Assembly (NCBI GenBank): GCA_032719365.1
Contig: CM064863.1
Coordinates: 22,701,137 to 22,765,136 of the forward strand
Origin: Prinsepia uniflora
Lineage: Eukaryota; Streptophyta; Magnoliopsida; Rosales; Rosaceae
Length of the DNA stretch: 64,000 nt
Direction: 5' to 3'
This document shows positions 46,126-57,539 of this stretch, in pieces. Each line of letters begins with the position of its first letter. The stretch's first letter is position 1. The notes below the pieces were generated by a model. That model did not search any database, was not told the origin of the DNA, and saw only the letters and a list, made by a program, of their open reading frames with translations. Made by a program: the position numbers and the translations under genes.

Positions 46126-48900
46126 TGTAACGACCCGTCCAGGGAGTCGGGATTAGTGAAGTGATTAGTGACGGATTAGCTGACTTAATCGGTGGTTAGT
46201 TGGTTACTTTTGGACGTTGGGCGCAGAATGACGATTTTGCCCCTAGAATGGGCAAAAAGTTGACTTTTAGTTCGGGTGGTCAATTGAGCATTGACCGATG
46301 ACTGTGACATAGTTTGGGACGTCACGAGTCCGTAGACAGGTGGCATGCCCGATTTCGACATCCAAGGAGGAAGTTATGATGTTCGGAAGGTTGAGGGAAT
46401 TACAGTAATTTGGGTAAACGAAGGGGAAAAGTTGACTTTTCGTACGATAGGGTTTTTACGCGTAGACCTAGGACCTTTAGGTAGATCTCGTCGTCCTGAG
46501 TACAAAGACAGGCGGCAGACCTTCATCCGACGTAGGACGAGTGAATTACGGGTCTAGAACGGCGAAGGGCAAAATGGTAATTTTGACTCACAAAGGGCAT
46601 TTTGGTCTTTTTGCACATTGGAAATTGTGAAAACTGGATTGGGATAAGTGTACAACAGTTGTGGGATATTTTTGGGTTTGGACCACAGGGTTGTGACATG
46701 TGGCAGGTGGCTAGAGGCTTCTACAAGTTGCACGGGCAAAAATTTAAAGGGTTTGTTGTTTGAGTCGATTAACCGTGCTTGAGAGAACAGAGATTGAAGA
46801 CAGTAAGGGGCAATCGATCCCATTGAGGGTTTGTGTTGAGTGAGGTGTGTGATCGTGTTTGAGAGGAAGTGGGAGTGACTGAGTGTGTGAGTGGTGAGGA
46901 AACACTAGAGAAACAGAGAGGGAGGTTTGGTGGTGGTGCTGCCGTGTTTCAATCACACCGGTCGAGTTTGGAGCTGTGAGAGTGTGCTAAGGATGGAGGA
47001 GAAGTGCTAGCCGGATTAGACCCACGAGGTGGAGGTCAACAAGCAGGTAATTTCTCAGGTTCCCTCTGTGTACTCTGTTTTTCAGTTTAGTTCAAAGTTA
47101 AAGTCGTGAAGGTTGGGACTGAGTCGAAGGATTCTGTGGGTTCTACTAGGTTTAGGAAGTCCCTGGGAACCTCCAGTTGTGAAGCCGTGACGGGGGATTT
47201 CGTGGTTGGCCGGGAACCGAAACAGAGGTTTCAGGAGGTTTTGTTCGAGCTTGAGGACGACGGGTTAGAGGCCGTGATGTTTAGATTTTAGGATTGGACT
47301 TAGTTGCTAAGATGAGGACGAAGAGTTTGGTGGAAAAAGGAAGGAAAATGGTGGAGGAACGGCGAGGAACCGGTCACGCCGGTTCAGACCGGTCGAACGG
47401 CTGAGGAAGACGATGAACAGTGTTCCTGTACAGGAGCGTGAAGCCCACGTGCAGCCACTTTGGGTGGCGCGTGGGGGCGCGTGGTGGCTTTTCTGGGGAA
47501 ACTTCCAACTAGGTTTTTGGTCTAATCGTTGTAACGAATCTTTTGGGCCTAGTTTCGGGACGATCGGACTTTGTTTCGGGTTAGTTCTACGGGATTGAAG
47601 GTTTAGGGTCTCGTGTAATTACGTTTAGAAATCCGGGAAAATTGGGGAAAATTACGAGGAACTTAGTTAACGTGCTAGTGACGAGTTTTGGTGACTTGTG
47701 ACAGGATCGAGAATCCCTGAGGAGGTCGAGGAACGTACAGGACGTTCGGGACGCGAGTGACGTACCCGGTAACTGTGAGTGGACTTCTTCCTTAACACTG
47801 AGCATGCATAACTGCTTTTAATTACTTGTTTTATGATTTTACATGTGATTTCATGATTATTGATTATGCTATAACTGTTTTACATTATTGCATGTTTTTC
47901 GAGGAAATTACGTATTTGGCACGTTTTACGAAAAAGACTTGATTTCTGATTATGATGCCATGATTTTGGGATTTCAAATGATAAATGGTTTTCAATGATT
48001 ATAAATGGATTTGAGTAAAGGTTTTCGGTTTTAGAATCGGATTTCGGAAAGCGAGATTTGGTTTTAAAGTTGAAAAGTGGATTTCCGGATTTGGGTTCGG
48101 AATGACGGTTCTGGATGCCGGAATGGCTTCGGACTAGTGGTTTCGGATTCGGGTTTGGATAGGGATTTAGAAATGGTTTTCAAATGGTTTTGAATTGGAT
48201 TTTCTGGATCTGGTTATTGGGTTTAAAGACCCGGATTATGTTTGACGGGGGACGGGCCCGGATTGAGTTTAAAGACTCGGGAGTTTAAAGACTCGGATAT
48301 TGATATTTCCCCCGTAGGCCTGTTGAGTTTAAAGACTCGGGAGTTTAAAGACTCGGATAGATCCAGCAGGTTTGATCGGATGATTATATTGGTATCTTAT
48401 GCTTTACTGCTAATGTTTTATAATGTTTATCATACTGTGTTTATGTTGCTGCGGTTTCCATGATAAAAATGATATGATTTATAAATGTGTTTCAGACATT
48501 GGGTTATGCATGCATGTTTTCAAAATAGAGGGCTAAACCCTGGTTTGTTTATGAAATGGTTTTGAGAATTTTATTCTTTTTGATCCACTCACACCTTTCT
48601 GTTTTTAACTACCCTCCAGGTCGTGAAGCTAGCGCGGGGGTTGACGTTGAGGCAGAGTCAGAGGCATAGAGTGACCCTGGAGTGTTTTCAGCTTTTCCGT
48701 TGTGCGTGTAGTACTGTTTATTTTGTTTTGTACTATGCTCTGTATAATGGTTGACTCTCGTTGAATGTTTGAAATTCTGCCTTGTCTGACAAAGTAATTT
48801 GTGGTTTTCGTGAGGTTATTTCAGTTTTTTGTGTTGGGTTGTCAGACGGGAGCAGGGTTCACCTCGGTTATCGGGGTGATAATCGGGATGGGTCCTGACT
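46126..48900 (+). mobile_element. Solo LTR, 2,775 bp, duplication GTCCG
   Basis: The LTR begins TGTAACGACCCGTCCAGG and ends GGGATGGGTCCTGACT, its final A apparently mutated to T. GTCCG is at 46121-46125 and 48901-48905. Boxes are at 47775-47784 and 48593-48602 (the second starts ATCC), and the phrase array is at 48218-48360. It inserted 28 bases beyond the duplication of the previous solo LTR in the same host. Confidence 0.92.
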
Positions 48901-51116
48901 GTCCGTCATCGTGCACATAGCACTCGTTGTGACCACGACTAAGACCCGTAGGTCATCAATAGGGCCACATGCTCGAGACAAACCCTAAATAGGTCTCATG
49001 CCCTTGTTTACCTTTTTAAAACCAAAACCATTTCATTAAAACCGAAACCACAAACACATATAAGCGCCGTATGAGGTCGAAACCTCGAAATACGTTCAAA
49101 TATGTAAAAACACACAAATGCACCCATGGCATCACAAAACACATATTAAAACATATAACAAACATTTATGCATGCATCAATTTAGAAAACAAGGTCCACT
49201 CACAGACCGTCCGAGTTGCCGCCTCGATATGCGTGCCATACGTCTCTCTTGGGCTAATCACCATCTCCGGGACTTTCAAGCCTGTCCAAATCGTAATAGA
49301 GTGTTACTAACTACTTAAATAACCCCTCACTAAAGCTCCGTAATTTTCTGAAATTTTTAACTATTTTTAAACCCGATCCTAAACCTTCGGACACTCCGAA
49401 ACATATCGAAATGATATTCGATCGACACGAAATCAGTCCCAAAATGTTCGTTACATCGAATAGATGATTTCACATGTTGGAATTTTCCACAAAAGAGGCC
49501 TCATGCGTCCCCACACGCGACCTGAAAGTCCCTGCGCGTGAAGCCCACGCGGGGCCTGAAGTCCCTGCGTGTGAAGCCCACGCGCTGGAACAGTGTCGTC
49601 CCTGTCCTTCGATCAAGTTGGTTCGAACTGGGCAGTCCGGTCTATTCTGCAACCATGTCCAACGAAATCGGTTCGGTTCCATATCTCCGCCATTTTTCGT
49701 CCTTTTTCAACCATTCCAACTCATATGGCTTCCTTTCTTCATTTACAACCTAACCATGTCCTCAAAACTTAGAAACCAAGCCTAAAAGCCATTGTTCTAA
49801 AATCCATTTTGAACCAAAACTTCCATTTAATGTTCAGGGCGCTTCTAGGGATCCAAAACCCGAATTTGAAATTCGAAATGTGCAGGGGGTCGAGTTTTAC
49901 CTTTTTCCGGCGGTTTCCGCCGCCATCCACGGCGGATCAGACGTCTCTCTACCTTTCCTTGGTTCGCCAGCCACTCTCAACTCCTCTCCTGGCCTCAGAT
50001 GGATGCAGATGGGAAGGGTTTGGATTTGGGTTCATTGGGTTTGGGTTTGGTCGATCAAACAGGAAAGTTACGGTTCATTGGGTTTGGATTTGGGTTCATT
50101 GGGCCTAGGGAAAAGATCTGAGCCCCACTCAGGACAAAAGTCCACTTTTGCCTCGTAAAATGTACCACTATGAATAGTACCTCGAAACTTCCGCGAACCG
50201 TAACTTTCCCGTCGAACGTCCGAATTTGACGTGTCGCCTGTCTACAAACTCGTATCGACCCGATCTACGTAACAGTCATCGGCCCTCGGCCATTGGATCT
50301 CTCGGGTCAAAAGTCAACTCTTCACCCTCGTTTAGGGGAAATTTCATAATTTCTCCCTGAACGACCGTTAATCCTTGGCTAATCCCCGATTAGTCTCACT
50401 AATCCATAATTAACCTTAATTAATCCTTTAAATTAAGGGAGGGTCGTTACAGTGAGGCCCAATGACAGAGGAGTATGGTGGTGCTTGTGGCGCGTGGGTC
50501 ACCATCAGGGAATAGGTTTGACAAGAAAGTCATAGTATTGGATGTTACGAGTCTTGTGGTACAGTTTTTGAAGCGATCGGGTATCGTCTCAGGGCAATTT
50601 TGATTGTCCAAAGATTTAGGGATTTTTTTTAATTCGTTTAAAAATCCCAAAAAAATTAAGGATTAAAGTGGGAGTTATTTGGGATGATTATTGACCCTAA
50701 AAGTGAATTATGACAGGAGAGAAAGTTTCAGGAATTGTAGAAAGGAGTGTAAGTTGGTGTCAGACCGCGTGGACCGAGTATGAGTGGACTTTTTTTTCCC
50801 TAAACTCTTATGAATGCATATTTACGTGTTCTAAATACTTTTTCTTTGTGATTTTAGTGATGTTTCATTGGTTATAATTTTTTTGTTATTTTTGGTAAAT
50901 TTAAGAATTATTGAAATTGTTCGTTTTACGATAACCCTCCTTGGGATTTGATATCGAAAATGATTTGATATTGAAACATGATTTTGATTATAGATTTTAT
51001 ATCAGAAATGATTGTGTGATTTCTGGACATATATATGTGGATTGTGAGGTGTTGGACAACCCTTCTTGGGATGCGGTATGATTGATGCTCAGACGTCCAG
51101 AGCGGGGCACTATATT

Positions 51117-51506
51117 TTACAGCACCCGTCCTGATTCAAGCAGATAATCATAAGGGATCCTGCTCCCGTCTGACAGTTACTGGTCAAAAACATTAAAAAT
51201 AGTCTCAAAGATTACATAACGACTACCAAACTATCTACTTTCAAGCAAGGGATATTCTTTCATTTGTGCAACTCGTTATACACAGAGCATAAGTTCATAA
51301 TACAACATGAACATTTAGAACTTTTACCCTAGATACACCAAAAAACGGTTATGCCTCCACTCCCAAACTGTCCCTGTGGTCGTGCTATAGCCAAACAGGC
51401 AAGTAAAAACCATAAAGTGTGAGTGGACAAAAATAACCTTTAGAAAGCCCGATTTAGAAAACATACGTTTATATCTTCCGTTTAAAAAAAAGCTATGCAT
51501 GCATAT
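51117..51506 (-). repeat. 3'-end fragment of a minus-strand LTR
   Basis: From TTACAGCACCCGTCC (a mutated LTR end), through CTCCCGTCTGACAG and the box GTGAGTGGAC at 51419-51428, to CTATGCATGCATAT, where the Tat-like element begins. The rest of this LTR should lie beyond the right end of that element, outside or past 63137. Confidence 0.7.
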
Positions 51507-51654
51507 TGATAACGCCCAAACTACGCATTAAATTAAACATATAATTTGAGTATTGTGCAATTTAAACCCTTTTTGTGTAAATATAATATTGGTAAATAGA
51601 GATCGTTCTTAACTGGGCAAATTAGGGAATATTAATAATGTATTAGTGAGAAAG

Positions 51655-51832
51655 AATAATGAATAAAAAATGAATAAAATAATAAATGAATTAAAAAATA
51701 AATGAATTAAAGAATAAATGAATTAAAGAATAAACGAATTAAAGAATAAAGAAATAAAGGATTAAAAAATTAAAGAATAAAGAATGGAATGGGAAGGGGG
51801 AGGGGGACGGGGGGGGTGTTGGGGGGTGGTTT
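51655..51832. repeat. A-rich tandem run next to a G-rich tract
   Basis: Imperfect 14-17-base units (AATGAATTAAAGAATA) run to about 51785. A G-rich stretch with four or more G-runs follows (GGGAAGGGGGAGGGGGACGG). The latter could form a G-quadruplex on the plus strand, antisense to the element. Confidence 0.8.
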
Positions 51833-52843
51833 GAACAAAGTGTAATCTAAACTACATTTTAACCAAACTGAGAATTAAAATGCAAATGCTCATACATTTT
51901 AACAATCACATTATTTAAACTACTCTAAAATAGACTTCCTTCAAATACAAATTTTACTAACACTCTAACATTTTGCTCATAACAAACCAATCACGAAATC
52001 CTACCTTCATCATCTCAAATACTTGCATATATCTTTCAATATTGTAAATGCATCAACCATTAATGTGCGTCAAATATCAATTTGCTTCAAATATTTACAA
52101 TAAGATTTACCTTAAGTTTATAATTAAATGCGCCGACAACGATCAACATTTAAACTCTTCAATCGTAGTCCATATGGACCGAACAAAGGATAAAACATAT
52201 AACATCAAATTGAAGTTTAAGCACTAAGATATATGAAGTAAAGGATTTTCAGAAAGTAAAACATATGGAAATTGCATTCATACTTACAAAAGTTCAGAAA
52301 GAAAATACCATCACATGTATTGAATTATAAGTAAACCGAAACAAAAACGAGCATTTAAGTAAAGGGAATAAAGTTACACTTTCAGAACCCAAGAACAGCT
52401 TGTGATTCCGAAAGTGGATGGAAACAATGAAATGTTTTACATAAAGATATCTGAACAGCAGAAGGAACCTTATGAAGATGGAGAATAAAACATAAGAATT
52501 CGGACTTAAATTCTAGAATTATTTCGGAAATACTTGGCCTAGGATTTTCTTAAGGAAAACATAAATTCATATTTAAAAGAGAAGTCAAACAAGTTAAAAA
52601 GAAAAGTTTACAAAGAAAATCTAAGAACTAAAATTAAGAGGAAAATAAACTTAAGAAATGAATCTAAAAATATAAATTAAAAGACAAATTTTAAAGGAAA
52701 ACTAATTAAGAAGAAAAATTACAAGAAGTTACAAATGGTCCCCAAAAATGTCTCTCAAAAAAAAAAAAAAAACTAAACTAAATGAACTAAAAAATGAGAA
52801 GAAATGAGAAAAATGGGGACTTCAAACAATGACAATGGCCTCC

Positions 52844-52853
52844 CTATTTATAG
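52844..52853 (-). promoter_or_regulatory. TATA box of the Tat-like LTR
   Basis: CTATAAATAG on the minus strand matches the plant TATA consensus exactly and sits in a GC-richer local setting (CTCCCTCTATAAATAGGGAGG). Transcription would begin about 30 bases downstream, near 52815, and run into the LTR end. It is the clearest pol II core promoter in the window. Confidence 0.65.
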
Positions 52854-54179
52854 AGGGAGTGCCACAAATATCCAAATAAAAATACAAAACTAAAATATAA
52901 AAATGAAATGATGAATAATGATGAATAATGATGATATTAGGTATGGTTGGAGCCAAAAATGTGCTGGAAATTGAAGGAAAATCTGTAAACGCATGCTGGA
53001 AAATTGTTGTAAAGTGAGTGTCACGACCCGACCCATCTAGCATAATATTGTCTGCTTTGGGCCCAGCTTTCACGGTTTTGTTTCCGGAAACTCACGTGCA
53101 ACTTCCTAGTAGGTCACCCATCATGAGATTGTACTAGCCTCAACTCGCTTAACTTTGGAGTTCACAAGGAATCCAAAGCCAATGAGCTCCGAAAAGGCTT
53201 TGTGTTAGATAGATGTGTGCCCACACATATAAGACACTTCACCTTTCCCTCCTCGAGGTATGTGAGATTGTTCACCGATCTTGCCTTTCCAAGCTCACGG
53301 GTCTTGCTCATCGTTCTTGCTCACCTTTCTTGTTAGGACCCGTCCCAATCCCCCTGGGATTAACAAGGGATGTTCCTGATCCCGTTTGACACGGAGTGTC
53401 AAACCAAGGAAAATTTGAACCTTTAGCCCGACTGGCTTCCAGAGTACGCTAGGATCCGGAGGAGGTATGTGATTTCTCGGTCTCTGCTACAGTCCGCACA
53501 GTATTCAACCTGAAGGGTATTGAAAACAGAAAGACTGTGAGTGGACGAAAAGTAATAAGGTCATAAAACACATTTTCTAAAAGACCTTTATGCCCTTCAC
53601 TAAAAAGCATGCATGCATAGTAAAACCATTTATCAAACCACATATGTTTCAATAACCAAAACCATACGGGCTCCTGCCCAAAACCATTTGCAAAAATCCA
53701 TAACATAGTAAACATATGTGGGAACTCATCCTAAATCCATTTATTATCCATAAAACACAACTTCGTAAATCCAAGAAATCATGTTTAACATAAATATCAT
53801 AACCAATCCTGTAACGGTATCTAGAGCTACGCATGTGCTACCCGGAGTCTCAAAGCCCAAGTCTTCCCAAGGTCCACTCAGGTCAATGTCCGTAGATCAA
53901 TGACTCTCCCTGGGGGTTATAATCCATAGCCTTTCTGAGAGTAAGGAACACAACAGGGGCAACTCCACTCAGTTAGTGCTTCGTGACTACTCTGGGGTCC
54001 ACCCAGGCCAACGACCCTCCTCGGAGGAGACAACCCATATATAAAGGATGGTATATGAAAAACCATTTGAAAACAACTTAAAACTTTTCAAGGGTTCATG
54101 CCTGGTCCCCATAAACCATCATGAACCATAAAAACCTTTTAAGGGTTCATGTCGGTCCCCATAAACCGTCATGAACCAT

Positions 54180-54610
54180 AGATCCATTTATGGGTCTCCG
54201 ACCCGAAATCACAATCGTAAACGATAAATGGGCCCTAAGCCCGAATTCACAAACCAACTGGGCCGCATGCCTGATTTCGTAACCCAAATGGGCCTCATGC
54301 CAGATTTCGTAAACCATATGGGCCTCGTGCCCGATACGTAAGTCAACTCGGCCTCGAGCCCGATACGCAAACCAATTGGGCCTCGAGCCCGATACGTAAA
54401 CCAACTGGGCCTCCGACCCGATGCCTTGTTAAATCAAATAGACTTTAAGTCTGAGAGTTTGTAAATTAAACGAGTCTTGTGCCTGATTCCATATTTTCAA
54501 ATCCGAAATCGATTCAAGAACCAATTGGGCCTCTGACCCGAAAACGTAACTAAATGGACTTCGAGTCCGAGGGTTTCCAAAACAAATGGGTCTCGAACCC
54601 GAGTTTACCT
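54180..54610. repeat. GGGCC-T-GAGCCCGA phrase array
   Basis: At least ten phrases of the pattern AACTGGGCCTCGAGCCCGAT, each with a GGGC/GCCC self-complementary core, separated by CGTAAACCA-like spacers of about 10 bases. It is the reversed counterpart of arrays near 745-890 and in the other long LTRs. Confidence 0.85.
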
Positions 54611-55570
54611 TTTCAAATCCAAAACCATTTCATGAAATCATTTCCAAAACTATAAGCACGGAAAATCAGTGCAAAACTGTAAACCTCGATTTACGTGCTT
54701 GCACGTAAATCGCCTCGAAATGCGTGAAACCATGTAAATTACAATCATCCAAATCATCATCATAGAATCATATCTATAAACCATATAAAACATTTATGCA
54801 TGCATCATAGTTTAGAAATCAAGGTCCACTCATAGACCGTCCTAATGCCGCCTCGATTTGCGTGCCGTAAGCCTCACCTGCTAATCCGACCTCTCTGGGT
54901 CATCCATACCTGTCCAAATCATACCCCAAAGGTTACTACTAACCTATACAAGTCCATAATAAGAACCCTAAACTTTCCCAGAAAACTCAACTTGTCGCGG
55001 ACATGATTACTGAGGTGAAAAACCTTGATTTGACCAACTTAACATTATCCGATCGACCCGAAACCACCGCCATTGGATTCGGATCGTCGAAACCTTTAAA
55101 ATGACATTGGTCTACCTCAATTACTGTTCACACGCGCTGGTCAACGTTGACGTCATGCTGATGTCAGCACTAACACCCCAGATAGTGCCATGTGTCAAGC
55201 CCCAATTGGTCCCTGTTCTAACATGTCAGTCTGACATTATCAGATCTGACAAGCTGACGCCATCTTGATGACGTCATCAGTCATCCCTGACCTTCGGTCG
55301 GGTCGACCCAAAATCTGTAACTGGGTCACTGTGACCCCCGGCTTGATTCGATCATGCCTCCCAACTCTGGCCACCATTTCCAGTGCCATTTGTTCCATTC
55401 GACTCGTCTAAGCCTAACCTAATGAACTATGGACTCAAAAACTAGAAAACGGATTGAGGTTCATACATGGGATTCAAAAACCAGCAACCCAGCTTCCGGC
55501 CATCCTCCCCGTCGACTCAGGCCATCCCGTGCCTCGAAACCACATCCAATGGACTCGTCCTGGCCCCATG

Positions 55571-56672
55571 GATTGAAATATTGACCGATATTGTCAAAAT
55601 TGGTCAGCGGCAGGTAAGAGAAGGGGGGGGGGGGAGAAATTGAGGGAAATATCGACATTTTTTCTTGTTTAAAGCCCATCTATCTCTTTATTTCATTAAA
55701 ACGATCGAGATAGGAACAAATTTCATGAAAATCGGACGTAAAACGATTGAGTTAAAGTTTGGTCATGTCGCCCGGATCAAAAAACCCGAATTGCAGACCC
55801 GCGCGAGGAGGAAGAAGGCTGTTTTTATGTCTGTATGTATGTTTTATATATTACTTGCTTATTTAAGTTTGCAAACTGAGATGGTAGTTGAGTTGGTTGT
55901 GGCCTTCAATTAATGACTTAAGCACCTAGGTTCGACCCACCCCAGGTGCGCGACTACCTTTTTTTTTCATTTCATTATTTTCTTATTTTGAGCTATGTTT
56001 ATCATGAGTTGGTAGTTGAGTTGGTTGTGGCCTTCAATTGCTTACTTAAGCACCTGGGTTCGACCCACCCCAGGTGCGCACATACCTAATTTTTTTTTCA
56101 TTTCATTATTTTCTTATTTTGAGCCATATTTATCATTTTTATTCACCTAAATTTTTTTTTCATTTCATTATTTTCTTATTTTGAGCTATATTTATCATTT
56201 TTTTTCTAATTTTAAATATATCAATCCTTTCTAATTTTTGAAAAAATATTGACACTATTTTTTAATCTTTTTTTTTCAATTTTAAATATTTTTACTCATT
56301 TTATAATTTTTATTCCATTCAAATTTTTGTATGCTTATTGTTATATTTTAATTATATTAACATTCAATTATAATAATTCACTTCAATTTATGTTTATGTT
56401 TATATTTTTATATTACTAATCATCAGCAGAACCCTATTATATCATATTATTCATCATATATTTATTATATCAAGGTCATTTTATAGTTTTTGAAAGTCCT
56501 ATATAACCATTATTGGGTACTTAAGTTTTTTCCAAAGTTTCATTCCAAATTTCCAACTTTTAGATCGAATTTCCGTCATTTTTGTTGACCGTAATCGATA
56601 TTGATATTTGGGGCGAGATATCCGTAAATTTGACTACCGATATATTCGTCGATATCGATATTTTCATCCTTT
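55571..56672. mobile_element. A+T-rich insertion with inverted ends, possibly Mutator-like
   Basis: The insertion starts GGATTGAAATATTGACCGAT; the reversed right end reads GGATGAAAATATCGATATCG, an imperfect inverted match. Both ends are bordered by near-identical TCCTGGCCC(C)AT, an apparent target duplication of about 9-10 bases, which would suit a Mutator-like element. The body has a poly-G run (55621-55633) and the tandem SINE-like units, but no transposase. Boundaries are good to a few bases; the class is uncertain. Confidence 0.6.
55881..56140 (+). repeat. Tandem tRNA-like (SINE-type) repeat units
   Basis: Two units 128 bases apart each contain a box A-like GGTAGTTGAGTTGGTTG (55883-55899, 56011-56027) and a box B GGTTCGACCC (55929-55938, 56057-56066), about 56 bases end to end. 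A T-run and CATTTCATTATTTTC follow. This is a pol III promoter layout as in tRNA-derived SINEs. A third, tail-only piece follows at about 56153. It is not a tRNA gene: no cloverleaf can be drawn. Confidence 0.65.
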
Positions 56673-57539
56673 CCTGGCCCATAGAATCACACATGATCGA
56701 CCAAGTCGATCCCTAGACGTTAAATAGCGATTTCTAGAAAATGGGTTCAAACGAGTTCTCGGGTCTGGGGCTTACTTCGCCGTCGTGAGAGCTGCCGTGG
56801 CCACTGTCACAGTCGCCTTATCCTCAAGAACCTCCTCCTATCATCCAAAACGTTTGACAGCCCTCTAATTCCATCCTTCCATTTTTGAACCTGAAAACAG
56901 AGTTTGGTTGTTTACCTTTGAACTCCCACCACCGTCGTCCCCGTCGTGCCCTCAGTCCCTCAGGTCACTCTCTCAGTTAGTCGTTCATAATAGCAGATGG
57001 AGATGAGATGGGGTGGTGGTGGTGATATGTGTGTTCGGTTTTGAAAGAAAAGAAGAAGAAATTAAAATGGTCGTATCGACCCGATCTAAGTAACGGTCCT
57101 CGGCCTTCGGCCATTGGACATACTGAGTCAAAAGTCAACATTTTGCCCACGACTAGAGGGAAAAATGGTCATTTTGCGTTGTTCGTCCGATTTCGCTCAA
57201 CTAATCACCGATTAACCTCACTAATCCTTGATTAGTCACAAATCTAATCAAGGAAATCGGGACGGGTTGTTACAATTCTTGCTTCCAAGACTGGGTCTTA
57301 CAATCCACCCCCCTTGGGCCCTAACGTCCTTTCTGGCACACTTCTGATCGGGGTTTAGCTCTGATACCATTCTGTCATGACCCGACCCATCTAGCATAAT
57401 ATTGTCCGCTTTGGGCCCAGCCCTCACAGTTTCGTTTTCGGGAGCTCACGTGGAACTTCCCAGTAGGTCACCCATCATAGGATTGCACCAGCCTCAACTC
57501 ACTTAACTTTGGAGTTCCCAAGGAATCCAAAGCCAGTGA

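Larger units (their letters stand above)
41578..50451 (-). mobile_element. Solo LTR, minus strand, duplication GTGAG, holding two further solo LTRs
   Basis: The LTR starts TGTCAGGATCCGTCCC and ends GGGTCGTTACA, with GTGAG at 41573-41577 and 50452-50456. Its own sequence is 41578-42906, 46098-46125 and 48906-50451. Joining these restores the order seen uninterrupted at about 10560-10640 of the 8772 LTR (ACACATCCC, GGAGGCGAG, GTGCACATAGCAC). Boxes are at 41780-41789 and 49194-49203. A 229-base tandem duplication is at 42378-42835 and an (AT)n run at 42267-42291. Confidence 0.93.
37564..51116 (+). repeat. One plus-strand LTR, split into three pieces by nested solo LTRs
   Basis: The pieces are 37564-38428, 41484-41577 and 50457-51116, about 1.6 kb together. 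The start TGGAACGACCCG is a mutated TGTAACGACCCG. Both insertions have target duplications, so the pieces join cleanly. A TATGAGTGGAC box at about 50774 and the GACGTCCAGAGCG phrase relate it to the 15400-18130 LTR. Its 3' end is missing, replaced by a minus-strand LTR at 51117. It cuts the transposase remnant on its left. Confidence 0.8.
53331..57274 (-). mobile_element. Solo LTR, minus strand, in the left Cassandra LTR
   Basis: The LTR begins TGTTAGGACCCGTCCC and ends GACGGGTTGTTACA. Flanks are TTTCT (53326-53330) and ATTCT (57275-57279), a duplication with one mismatch. Boxes are at 53537-53546 and 54824-54833, with ATGCATGCAT beside the latter. Phrases GGGCCTCGAGCCCGATACG repeat at 54180-54600. 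It contains its own insertion (55571-56672), which explains its length of 3,944 bases. Confidence 0.88.

Noticed and set aside
54180..54610. CRISPR-like array
   Set aside because: Repeats are imperfect, spacers are short and similar to each other, and the same phrases occur in related LTRs. The setting is a plant nuclear genome.
55883..56066. tRNA genes
   Set aside because: Box A and box B are present, but no acceptor stem, anticodon arm or cloverleaf can be formed; better explained as SINE-type repeats.
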